This document shows positions 36,064 to 44,124 of a DNA stretch of 64,000 bases, piece by piece. The stretch covers positions 50,540-114,539 of the forward strand of contig CAJTUA010000015.1 in assembly GCA_910579615.1 (NCBI GenBank), given 5' to 3'. This stretch comes from an uncultured Lachnospiraceae bacterium. GTDB taxonomy: Bacteria; Bacillota; Clostridia; Lachnospirales; Lachnospiraceae. The translations under genes were made by a program, and so were the position numbers. Every line of letters begins with the position of its first letter. Positions within the stretch are counted from its first letter, which is position 1. The notes under the pieces are model-generated. The model saw only the letters and a list, made by a program, of their open reading frames with translations, was not told the DNA's origin and did no database searches.

Positions 36064-36153
36064 TTTTTGGGGTATTCATGCCAGAATATATGGCAATATA
36101 CCCAAAAAACGTGCAAGGACTGCCCTGAAAACACCATCGGGCAATCCTTGCAC
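36064..36153 (-). terminator. Two adjacent hairpins after the GH120 gene
   Basis: 36111-36153 forms a 15-pair stem with one mismatch (GTGCAAGGA arms) followed on the minus strand by GTTTTTTG, a strong intrinsic terminator 44 bases past the GH120 stop. Right next to it 36064-36109 forms a second imperfect hairpin (TGGGGTAT/ATACCCA with inner TGCCA/TGGCA) of unknown use. Confidence 0.75.
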
Positions 36154-36196
36154 TTCTTTTCTTCCTGCTATTAGATTCTTACAATGCAGCGTTTCC

Positions 36197-38140
36197 TTAT
36201 CTGACGCCATACCTCCCAAGCCTTACGACATTCTCCCCCGGCTTTAGGCACTGCAGTGGTCCTGCCTGAACCTCGTTTTTATACTTCTCCCCCTGCAAAT
36301 CCGTATCCACGGCAAGCGGTGAGCCGTCCGGGTTCTCATACCCTGCCTCCGTGACGCGCGGGTTCCCAAGCAAGGCAGAGTCCACCACGACATTTCCCTT
36401 TCCCGTTATCCCTTCCGGCAATGTAATGTGCAAAACCGTTTCCCCGCCGCAAATCTCAACTTCAACCTCCGGCCGGTATTCCGCAAAGCATACCGCGTCA
36501 TCCTCCTTCTCAAAAGCCTTTGCCCCATTCAGATAGACATTGCGGTGGATATAGGCAGGCTGCCGGATTTTTGCGTAAGCCTGCAGCATATCCCCCTCAT
36601 ACGCCCTGATTTTTCCGGTAAATTCTTCCAGTGAAAGCGCCGCGCCGTCATAAACTGCCGTGCCATATGGCCGCTCCTCTGCTCCCCCTACAAAAATATT
36701 CTGATACCACCGGTCATCCAGACCATAGACCCCAATCACACCCATTACCTGCGTGGAATGCGGCAGGTGGTACGGGGTCGGGCGGTCAAGCACCGGATAC
36801 TGGCTGATAAGCCCGCAGCAGAGATTATTCACATAAGCCCCGCCCTGGGCGGCATTCGTAAAATTATAATCCGACGCAAAAATATTGTTGTCCACAAGAT
36901 ATGGTCCGTGCGTAACCTCAATCATGAAATCGCGGTTGTTGTGGTCGTAAACATTGCGGCTCACCCGCACGCCCTGCGCCTGCCAGTCTAACCAGGTGCC
37001 AAGTGAGCAATGGTGGATATGGTTGTCGTGAATCTGCACATCCACAGCGGCATGCAGCTTAATCCCCGCAATCTCATGTCCCCAAAATTCGTGCCTTGTG
37101 GCAATCCGGTAAATCTCGTTGCCGTAAATCTGGCTGAAAATACAGCCCATATGCCCCACGATACCGGTCTGCCCACAGTCATAAATCGTATTGTTACGCA
37201 CAATATGCGAGCCCGTCTGCTCGCGGCTCCAACCCTTGCTTAACGCCTTGAATACCGCCTCCATCTGGTACTGGTAATCCGGCTTCTTTCGTGTCCGCGT
37301 GCAGTCGTTGTGCCCGGTGCTTGCTTCCTTGCCAAGACTTACCGCGCTGCATTTGGCATCGTGCAGGATGTTCCCCTCAATCACCCATCCCTTGCTCCAG
37401 TTTGGTCCTATCATCCCGGTCTGGTTCGCAGTCGGCGGCGCCCACTGTGTTGCCGCATGTGCCATCTCAAAGCCCCTTACCGTAATGTAGTCCACGCCCG
37501 TTCGCTCCGGGAAAAAGCAGGCGCCCCGCACATTGATTTCCACCAGACCCGCATTCGGGTCATTTTTGCCGAAATTCGCAAAAAGCACCGTCACATCCTC
37601 TTTTACCTCGGCGTACCAGGTAAGGAGTGAGAGCTCCGGGAAGTCAACCGCTTCCCTGCGCCCCTCCCACGTCGCAAGCAGGGAATATTCCCGTTTTTGG
37701 GGATTTCTTACCCCTTCCATGTCCTTTGCTTCAAAGAGGGCTTTTCCGTCCAGATAGACCGCACCCAGATGAACGTCATACTCTCTTGGGTCTACAAGCC
37801 AGTCCCCCTCGATTTTCTGCGCAAACGGATGAAAACCGCCGAAAATTTCATTGGAAACCTCCGCCCTCCAGACATTTTCTTCTATTTTCTCCCACCCGGA
37901 AACAACCTCCGAACCCTTGATGACGGCATGTTCCCCCTCTGCCGCCTGATAAGTAATCCGGATGGCATCGCTGATTCCGCCGTTTTGCGGTTTCACCCAT
38001 TCACGGTACACGCCTTCGTGGACAATGACGGTATCTCCCGGCATGGCAATCCGCGCCGCCTGCCCAATCGTGGAAAACGGGGATTGTTCGCTCCCGTCCT
38101 GCCTGTCAGAACCTGTTTTTGCAACATGGTATGTCCTCAT
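36197..38140 (-). CDS. Beta-xylosidase, glycoside hydrolase family 120
   Basis: 647 residues, no signal peptide. It closely follows the Thermoanaerobacterium XylC-type GH120 pattern from memory: opening YHVAKTGSD, then AGDTVIVHEGVYREWVKP-like GDTVIVHEGVYREWVK, ERTGVDYITVRGFEMAHAAT, NQTGMIGPNWSKGWVIE. The catalytic Asp is expected in GTWLDWQAQGVRV and the acid/base Glu in MIEVTHGPYLVDNN. The fold is a right-handed beta-helix with an inserted sandwich. Releases xylose from xylo-oligosaccharides in the cytoplasm. The ATG at 38140 follows GGAGGAG. Own promoter and terminator make it a separate unit from the GH28-like operon. Confidence 0.88.
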   Translation of the reverse strand: MRTYHVAKTGSDRQDGSEQSPFSTIGQAARIAMPGDTVIVHEGVYREWVKPQNGGISDAIRITYQAAEGEHAVIKGSEVVSGWEKIEENVWRAEVSNEIFGGFHPFAQKIEGDWLVDPREYDVHLGAVYLDGKALFEAKDMEGVRNPQKREYSLLATWEGRREAVDFPELSLLTWYAEVKEDVTVLFANFGKNDPNAGLVEINVRGACFFPERTGVDYITVRGFEMAHAATQWAPPTANQTGMIGPNWSKGWVIEGNILHDAKCSAVSLGKEASTGHNDCTRTRKKPDYQYQMEAVFKALSKGWSREQTGSHIVRNNTIYDCGQTGIVGHMGCIFSQIYGNEIYRIATRHEFWGHEIAGIKLHAAVDVQIHDNHIHHCSLGTWLDWQAQGVRVSRNVYDHNNRDFMIEVTHGPYLVDNNIFASDYNFTNAAQGGAYVNNLCCGLISQYPVLDRPTPYHLPHSTQVMGVIGVYGLDDRWYQNIFVGGAEERPYGTAVYDGAALSLEEFTGKIRAYEGDMLQAYAKIRQPAYIHRNVYLNGAKAFEKEDDAVCFAEYRPEVEVEICGGETVLHITLPEGITGKGNVVVDSALLGNPRVTEAGYENPDGSPLAVDTDLQGEKYKNEVQAGPLQCLKPGENVVRLGRYGVR

Positions 38141-38405
38141 TTTCTTCTCCTCCTCCAATGCTGTTTTTACACTTTCATATTTCGGTTTCCGGAAATACAT
38201 GCCTGCATTCCATATGCCCCATCTTACTTTTTTCTTTGCACATTTTCAAGACCCCGAATGTGGGATTTCACATCTTTTTTGAATTTTGTACCCTTTTTGT
38301 ATCCGGATTCTTCCATGCCTGTTTTTCAGGTTTGCAGCATTGGTTTATATCGGTATCTGCTTTTGCCAGCAAAACTGCACAGAATAAAAAAGAAAAAAAT
38401 AAGTA
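38141..38405 (-). promoter_or_regulatory. Divergent upstream region with candidate GH120 promoter
   Basis: Gene-free stretch before GH120. On the minus strand TTGAAA (38244-38249), 17 bases, TAAGAT (38221-38226) is a moderate promoter; a perfect TTTCCGGAAA palindrome lies at 38186-38195 between it and the start. Nothing else was recognised. Confidence 0.4.
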
Positions 38406-38442
38406 GAATTCCATGGAATTCCTGGTGCGATTGTGATAAAAT
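38406..38442 (+). promoter_or_regulatory. 16-bp palindrome beside a -10-like element upstream of metF
   Basis: GAATTCCATGGAATTC at 38406-38421 is a perfect palindrome. TAAAAT at 38437-38442 could be a -10 whose weak -35 overlaps the palindrome, an arrangement suited to repression. One 16-bp palindrome is expected by chance in a window this long, so the call is weak. Confidence 0.3.
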
Positions 38443-38493
38443 AACCATGTTGAACGATTTTACAAAATCTCATTGTCCATTCAGGTGATTTTT

Positions 38494-38589
38494 ATGGAAT
38501 ATACAAATAAGTTTCCTTTCCGGTTACCTTATTGGGTACAACAGGCCGCCAAAATCGCCGACAACTGGATTATGGAAAAAATCTTATGA
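38494..38589 (+). CDS. Possible 31-residue small protein upstream of metF
   Basis: An ATG at 38494 with AGGTGA six bases upstream opens 31 codons ending TGA. The peptide begins MEYTNKFPFRLPYWVQQ, continues AAKIADNWIMEKIL, and is amphipathic. It ends 108 bases before metF. It could be a real small protein, a leader, or a remnant of a larger gene; I do not recognise it. Confidence 0.35.
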   Translation: MEYTNKFPFRLPYWVQQAAKIADNWIMEKIL

Positions 38590-38697
38590 GCAGTTACTTA
38601 CGCCTGTGGACATCGCTTTACAGGAAATAATATTTTCCGCCAACCCATAAAACAAAATATCAATACATCAAAAAATAAATATTCGGAGGATACATAC

Positions 38698-39555
38698 ATG
38701 GCAGGAGCAATCACCCAAAAAAACGGCTATTCCTTTGAGGTTTTTCCGCCCAAAAAAGACGAGGAATTCCCTCGGGCATACGAGGTCTTAGATGCCTTAA
38801 AAGCGCTTGGACCCGATTTTATCAGCGTCACCTACGGCGCGGGCGGCAGCCGCAGCAAAAGCACCGTGGAGCTGGCTTCCTATATCCAAAATACGCTCCA
38901 CATTGACGCGCTGGCGCATATGACCTGCGTGGGCTGTAAAAAAGAGGCGCTGCTTGAAGTATGCCGGCAGCTAAAGGAAAATAATGTAAACCACATCCTT
39001 GCCCTGCGCGGCGACCGCCCGAAAGATATGACGGACGCACAGTTTGCGGCAAGGGATTTTGCGCACGCCAACGACATGATGGCATTTTTAAAGGAACATA
39101 CGGATTTTTCCATCGCGGGAGCCTGTTACCCGGAAAAGCATTTTGAAAGCTTCAGCATGGAATCCGACTTAAACCATTTAAAGAAAAAGCAGGAAGCAGG
39201 CGCTGCTTTCCTGATTAGCCAGATGTTTTTCGACAATGACCTCTTTTATGTATTCCGGGAAAAGCTTGCCAAAAAAGGGATTACCATTCCCGTCCACGCG
39301 GGCATTATGCCAATCACCGCAGCAAAGCAGCTTGGCACCACCGTATCCCTCTCCGGCGCAAGCATCCCGAATGCCCTCTCACAGCTCATTGCCACATACG
39401 GCGATGACGAAAAAGAGATGCGCAAGGCAGGCATTGACTATGCCATAAGGCAGATTGCGGACCTGCGGGCAAACGGCTTGGAGGACATCCATATTTATAC
39501 AATGAATAAGCCGGATATGGCCACGGAGATTGTGCAGGCGGTATATGGTATATAA
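38698..39555 (+). CDS. metF: 5,10-methylenetetrahydrofolate reductase
   Basis: 285 residues. Reduces 5,10-methylene-THF to 5-methyl-THF for methionine synthesis and one-carbon metabolism. TIM-barrel enzyme with SFEVFPPKKDEE near 9-20 (catalytic Glu), SVTYGAGGS, the folate/flavin segment ILALRGDRPKD near 100-110, and ISQMFFDNDLFY. Length and motifs fit the FAD-type MetF of Firmicutes. The ATG follows GGAGG. No SAM or other methionine riboswitch was recognised upstream. It stands alone, unlike operons where metF joins metH or acetogenesis genes. Confidence 0.92.
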   Translation: MAGAITQKNGYSFEVFPPKKDEEFPRAYEVLDALKALGPDFISVTYGAGGSRSKSTVELASYIQNTLHIDALAHMTCVGCKKEALLEVCRQLKENNVNHILALRGDRPKDMTDAQFAARDFAHANDMMAFLKEHTDFSIAGACYPEKHFESFSMESDLNHLKKKQEAGAAFLISQMFFDNDLFYVFREKLAKKGITIPVHAGIMPITAAKQLGTTVSLSGASIPNALSQLIATYGDDEKEMRKAGIDYAIRQIADLRANGLEDIHIYTMNKPDMATEIVQAVYGI

Positions 39556-39574
39556 AAATTTCAAAATTATATTA

Positions 39575-39603
39575 TTGTCATTTTTTATGAAAAGTGGTAA
39601 AAT
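39575..39603 (+). promoter_or_regulatory. Promoter of the PepSY lipoprotein gene
   Basis: TTGTCA (39575-39580), 17-base spacer, TAAAAT (39598-39603), starting just after the metF stop. Confidence 0.65.
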
Positions 39604-39637
39604 GCATTCAGAAATCAACCAAAGGAGGTCGATAGCT

Positions 39638-41014
39638 ATGAAAGCAAAGAAATTTCTGATGATTGCAGCTTGTTTTACCGCAGTACTGCTTACAAGCTGC
39701 GGGACACAAGAGGATACACAACCCGATGCGGCTCTCCATCCATCCGGCGCACTTACGGATAACACAACTCCGACAGCACCTGTGGATACCGAAACACTTT
39801 TGTCTATGACCGAGGCATCAAAGATTGCACAGGAGGATGCGGGGGTTCGCGATGACGAACTCGAAAGCCTTCACGCGCGCCTGAGTGAAAGCGATTCCGC
39901 TTCGGAATATGTGGTGACATTTGCCACAAAAGAAAAGGCTTACGAATATCTGGTCAGTGCCTTGAATGGAACCATCTTAGAAAAAAGCATTCATACAATT
40001 GAGGCGGATACGAATCCATCTTCGCCCGGGGAAATCTCGCCGCCTGCGACGGACGCACATTCCACACCTGTACCGACTGCTGCGGCGCAAACAGCGGCAA
40101 CACCTGTACCGACCACGGCGGCACAAGCCACTGCAACCGCCGCGCCGACAACAGCCCCTGTTTCAACTTCCACTCCGTCCCCGACCGCGACCAGCGCACC
40201 GAAAACAACCGCAACCCCGCTTCCGACGGCTGCGGCTCCTTCCCAGACTGCACAAATCACGCAGACTGCCGCGGTGGAAATCGCCAGAAAAGACGCGGGT
40301 GTTTCGGAAAGTGAAATGCGTGACCTGAAAGTAAAACTTGACTACGAAGACGGCATCCAGGTCTACGAGATTGACTTTGATGCGGGGAATACGGAATACG
40401 AGTATGATATTGCGGTTTCGGACGGAACTATTGTCAACAAGAAATCGGAGCGGTCTGACCGCACCTCTTCCGCCCTGCCGACCACTTCCCCACAGGTTTC
40501 CAACATTACGCAGGATGCAGCGCTCGAGATTGCCGGAAAGGATGCAGGTGTTTCCGAGGATGAAATGCTTGACCTGAAAATAAAACTCGACTATGACGAT
40601 GGCATACAGGTTTATGAGATTGATTTTTATGCGGGAAATAAAGAATACGAATACAAAATCGCTGCCCTTACCGGAGAAATCCTAGAAAGGAATATCGACA
40701 CCACAGACCACGTTCCGACCAGTTCAGGCAACGGCAATACTGCCGCTGCCAATGAAATCTCAAAGGATGCGGCACTCGCCATTGTCCAGACCGATACAGG
40801 CATTTCCGAAAACGATATGCTTGACCTGAAGATAAAAGTTGACTCCGATGACGGCATCCGGTATTATGAATTTGAATTCTGCCACGGTGGCTATGAATAT
40901 GAATACGAAATTGCCGCCCCGGACGGGCGGATAATAAAAAAGGAATGTGACGGCTGCGACCACTCCTGGCATCACGCAGACCACCGTTCCACACATCATT
41001 CCGGCATGTATTGA
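39638..41014 (+). CDS. Lipoprotein with four PepSY domains
   Basis: 458 residues. The lipoprotein signal ends LLTSC with Cys at 21. Four PepSY units follow: one at about 48-115, then a long Thr/Ala/Pro-rich linker (about 120-205), then three units at about 207-275, 290-360 and 385-450, each with a DAALEIAGKDAGVSEDEM-like helix and DGIQVYEIDFYAGNKEYEY strands. PepSY domains inhibit or regulate extracellular proteases. The last three units are very similar to each other, a sign of recent duplication. The C-terminus is His-rich (HSWHHADHRSTHHSG), perhaps metal binding. The ATG follows AAAGGAGG. Confidence 0.85.
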   Translation: MKAKKFLMIAACFTAVLLTSCGTQEDTQPDAALHPSGALTDNTTPTAPVDTETLLSMTEASKIAQEDAGVRDDELESLHARLSESDSASEYVVTFATKEKAYEYLVSALNGTILEKSIHTIEADTNPSSPGEISPPATDAHSTPVPTAAAQTAATPVPTTAAQATATAAPTTAPVSTSTPSPTATSAPKTTATPLPTAAAPSQTAQITQTAAVEIARKDAGVSESEMRDLKVKLDYEDGIQVYEIDFDAGNTEYEYDIAVSDGTIVNKKSERSDRTSSALPTTSPQVSNITQDAALEIAGKDAGVSEDEMLDLKIKLDYDDGIQVYEIDFYAGNKEYEYKIAALTGEILERNIDTTDHVPTSSGNGNTAAANEISKDAALAIVQTDTGISENDMLDLKIKVDSDDGIRYYEFEFCHGGYEYEYEIAAPDGRIIKKECDGCDHSWHHADHRSTHHSGMY

Positions 41015-41031
41015 TGGGCATTTCCTTAAAA

Positions 41032-41055
41032 GGGCTGCGAAGGCAGCCCTTTTTT
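41032..41055. terminator. Bidirectional terminator between PepSY and serpin genes
   Basis: A 7-bp perfect GC stem GGGCTGC/GCAGCCC with a 4-base loop, flanked by AAA and TTTTTT, serving the convergent PepSY (plus) and serpin-fusion (minus) genes. Confidence 0.9.
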
Positions 41056-41136
41056 GTGCGCATGGAATCTAGCTGCCTTGCAGCACGCACCCCGCACGGC
41101 GAGTAGCGCAGAAAAGCATTCCCCTGCTCGATTTTC

Positions 41137-43335
41137 TCAAGGTTGCTCCACCACACCCAGAAACAGGATGGAACCGTCCTCCCCCGTAACTGCAAAAACA
41201 AACGGGCGGTCTAAAATAAAATCAATTTCTTCCTCCGGCCAAATCCCTGCACCAACTGCCTTCATCACCGTATAAGCCGCCGCAATGCAGCCCTCCTCGT
41301 CCACCATGACGCGCGCCGCGTGCCTTGCGTCACCAAGAAGAACCGGCACATCCGACTTTGCAATCATCGGGCTAAAATCTGCAACTTCTTCGTCAAAAAC
41401 ATCCGTGACCCCCATTGCCCTGAGCCCCGCTTTTAAATCCATATCGGATACAATATCAAATTTCGGCATGGCGAGATTTACGACCCCCGCCGTCTGCTCT
41501 TCCCAGTCATAGCCTTCCTTTATCATGCGCAGGACATTCCCATCCTGCACCAAGGCATTGACCGAAACGCCCTCATCCGGGAGAAAAAGCCACATTCCGC
41601 CGCTCATTTCAAAATTACAGAAAACCGCGGAAAAATTGTCCCCCAAAAAATAACTCCGTGTGTCTTTTTGGTGCATAAAATCACAGGGGATATCCCCAAA
41701 AGCTGCGTGGAAAATCCCCTCCTGCGTTGCGCTCTTTTGGAATTTATCCATCCATTGCGCCCGGAAATAAACTGTACTGGCAAGCGCAAGCAGTGTTTCG
41801 TCGTCCAGCCCGATTTTTGCAGCCTGCTCCTGTAAAAGCCCTCCAGTCTGCTCATTCAGCCATTGCTGCAGGGCTTTTGTAAATTCCGGGGCACCCATAT
41901 CCCCCTGAAAGGAAGATGCGTGGTAGGCTTCTGCCAGACGCTTCATCGTCTCCGGCACAAAATCCACATCCTGCTTTAACCAGAGCGAATTGGCAAGCTT
42001 ACTGGTCACAATGCCGTCATCCGCATAGTTGGCATTCCAGAGCCCCAAGGCAGACGCACGCACGGCATCCATATCTTCCATGCTTAACAATTCCAAAATC
42101 TGTGCGCGGGAATTGCCGTCCGTAACCTCCGCAAGCATGGAAAGCGCCATGTACAGATTGAGCGGTGAATACACGCGGTTCTCGTTTCCCTCACAAACCA
42201 AAAACTCCTGCATTGTTTTCCCATAAAACGGGTAAAGACCATCCCGGTACCCTTCCGACTGCTTCCGGCGCTCAGAGCGCTGCGCATCATACGCACTCTG
42301 CAAATCCGCAAAATCTGCTTTATCCGATTCGTCCGGGTAGGCAACGGTTTCCGGATACTGTGCCTGCACAACCGCATAGTCCGCATAATTCGCCACCATA
42401 GCTGCCTCTCCTTTCTGTCCGTTGTTTGATGAACCTGACATTCCAGCCTCTTCACATTCTACCTGCAAATCCCCCGAGGTGGTATCCACATCATACTTTT
42501 TCGTCCCGGCTCCAAAAATGTAATCATCCCCGTCCTTCTTCATGGCACGCCCGCTGTCCATGCGCCCGGAAACCGTATCCAGGCGGATTGTAAAATCCGC
42601 ATCTTCTGGCAGGCAAAGCACTACATCACCGGAAACCGTATCAATAGAAAGCGCGTCCGGCGCTGTCCGTGCGGTAAGCCGTATCCCGCCGCTCGTGGAA
42701 TCCAGGCTGATTTTTTCCGCGCCCTCAAGGGTAAGCTTTATATCGCCGGAAACGGTGTCCGCTGAAAATTCCGCAAGGCTTCCGGAGAATTCCCCCTGGA
42801 TTTCCCCCGAGGTAGTATCAAGCTCTGCACGCTTTAAAACCGTTACATCATCCAACGCAATATCGCCGGAGGTTGTGTCAATTTCCGCCCGCTGCGCCAC
42901 AAGCCCGGCAACACTTACATCCGCCGAGACAGAATCAATTTCCAATCCCTCAAGCTCCATTCCTTGCGGAAGCCATACGGTCAGCTCCTTATTCAGGTTT
43001 GAGAAACTGTATTTTCCAGATTTTCCGAATTGCACCCGCAGCGTATCCCCATCCACCAGATAATACATGGTGGTATTTTCATCCAGGGGTTTGTTCGCTG
43101 TCTCCGAAATTACCACCGTATTTTCCGAATGATAGCCCACCTTCACTTCTCCGCTCACCCACCGGATGTCAAGCGCCTTCATTCCGTCTGCCGCAAGCTC
43201 TGCATTTCCCATGGTGTATTTGTCCGCTTTATCGTAGGTATAACCGGATATATCGAAGAAATTTGAGGCACTGCACCCGTTTCCAAACAAAGCCGCCACC
43301 ATTAGCAACACCATACATATTACTCTCTTTTTCAT
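41137..43335 (-). CDS. Lipoprotein fusing a DUF4097 adhesin-like beta domain to a serpin
   Basis: 732 residues. An N-terminal export signal ends FGNGC with Cys at 21 (slightly atypical lipobox). Residues about 30-330 form a repetitive beta-solenoid of DUF4097 type (AEIDTTSGDIALDDV, SADTVSGDIKLTLEG). From about 366 to the end lies a full serpin with SPLNLYMALSMLAEVT, ASTVYFRAQWMDKF and the C-terminal DRPFVFAVTGEDG. The reactive-loop hinge EEGCIAAAYT (about 678) has the small residues of inhibitory serpins. Counting 17 residues from the hinge Glu predicts cleavage at Ala-Gly, suiting elastase-like proteases. Likely a surface inhibitor of host or microbial serine proteases. The ATG at 43335 follows AAGGGG. 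Confidence 0.85.
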   Translation of the reverse strand: MKKRVICMVLLMVAALFGNGCSASNFFDISGYTYDKADKYTMGNAELAADGMKALDIRWVSGEVKVGYHSENTVVISETANKPLDENTTMYYLVDGDTLRVQFGKSGKYSFSNLNKELTVWLPQGMELEGLEIDSVSADVSVAGLVAQRAEIDTTSGDIALDDVTVLKRAELDTTSGEIQGEFSGSLAEFSADTVSGDIKLTLEGAEKISLDSTSGGIRLTARTAPDALSIDTVSGDVVLCLPEDADFTIRLDTVSGRMDSGRAMKKDGDDYIFGAGTKKYDVDTTSGDLQVECEEAGMSGSSNNGQKGEAAMVANYADYAVVQAQYPETVAYPDESDKADFADLQSAYDAQRSERRKQSEGYRDGLYPFYGKTMQEFLVCEGNENRVYSPLNLYMALSMLAEVTDGNSRAQILELLSMEDMDAVRASALGLWNANYADDGIVTSKLANSLWLKQDVDFVPETMKRLAEAYHASSFQGDMGAPEFTKALQQWLNEQTGGLLQEQAAKIGLDDETLLALASTVYFRAQWMDKFQKSATQEGIFHAAFGDIPCDFMHQKDTRSYFLGDNFSAVFCNFEMSGGMWLFLPDEGVSVNALVQDGNVLRMIKEGYDWEEQTAGVVNLAMPKFDIVSDMDLKAGLRAMGVTDVFDEEVADFSPMIAKSDVPVLLGDARHAARVMVDEEGCIAAAYTVMKAVGAGIWPEEEIDFILDRPFVFAVTGEDGSILFLGVVEQP

Positions 43336-43512
43336 CACAAACCCCTTTCCTTTGCAGCATATTGCCCGCATCATATTCCCCATTATGCCAGGCAGCCTCC
43401 GGCTCGTAAAGCTGCCTCCTGCAAACTGCCTGCGGAAAACATTTCCCGCCCGGTATAACGGTCTTTCCCTTGTTGCCTGTTTTCTTAAAACACGAACCTC
43501 TCTTTTTGCTTT

Positions 43513-43518
43513 ATTATA
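43513..43518 (-). promoter_or_regulatory. -10 element upstream of the serpin-fusion gene
   Basis: TATAAT on the minus strand about 175 bases before the start; the matching -35 is poor. A second TTATAAT lies about 30 bases further upstream. Confidence 0.4.
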
Positions 43519-43570
43519 ACACAGGCAAAGCTTTCCAGACATTATAATCTCATTAAAAATTTAAGGAAAA

Positions 43571-44028
43571 TCATTTCCGTTGGTATTCCAGAAGCAGCTT
43601 CATGGCAAAAGAATCCCCGAGCAGCAGCGCCTGCAGCAGGATAATCCAGATTCCGGTCCGGCGCAGCTTTGCAATCGCAGAATCTGTAATTGGTGTCCTC
43701 TGCGTTTCAATGTGTTTGAAAAAGCGGTACGCCAAAATCGACATAACCAGATAAACAAAAGCTGACAAGGCACTTACAAACAGCCCTGCAAGTGAAGTAT
43801 TGTAATCTCCCTTGCTTCCCTTCTCCAAAATGTAACGGACCCACCCGCTCTTTTCCCCGGGGCTGTCATAGCAAAAAATCCAGACTGCCGAAAAAAGAAA
43901 GAACTGACTGTGCTGACCAGCATACATACCACCAAAATTATGCAAAGTATCTTCATAACTTTGGTCGCGGCTCGAATCCACCATCCGTTTTCCATAATTC
44001 TCTGTTGAAATTTTTCTTCTTTATCCAT
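43571..44028 (-). pseudogene. DUF2975-like membrane protein split by a frameshift
   Basis: Two overlapping frames join into one plausible 152-residue protein. The N-terminal part MDKEEKFQQRIMENGWWIR with a membrane helix (ILCIILVVCMLVSTVSSFFF) is in one frame. The rest, with helices LAGLFVSALSAFVYLVMSIL and IWIILLQALLLGDSF around TDSAIAKLRRTGI, is in another. The switch falls at the run of six A on the plus strand at 43891-43896. A one-base loss there explains it; slippage or a sequencing error is equally possible. The gene lies between serpin and DUF1848 genes on the same strand. Confidence 0.7.
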
Positions 44029-44124
44029 GCTTCCTCCTATTTTCCCACCTAAGCAGCAGTTTCAATATTTTTCCTTCCGGATTCCCTTCCTTCATTTTCC
44101 AAAGGATTTCCCTCTGGAGTTTTT

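Noticed and set aside
37697..38488. Long plus-strand open frame of 263 codons opposite the GH120 gene
   Set aside because: It is antisense to the strongly conserved GH120 protein and has no ribosome site; its composition is that of a shadow frame.
38400..38697. SAM riboswitch upstream of metF
   Set aside because: The conserved core and four-way junction of S-box or SAM-II type RNAs could not be found in the sequence.
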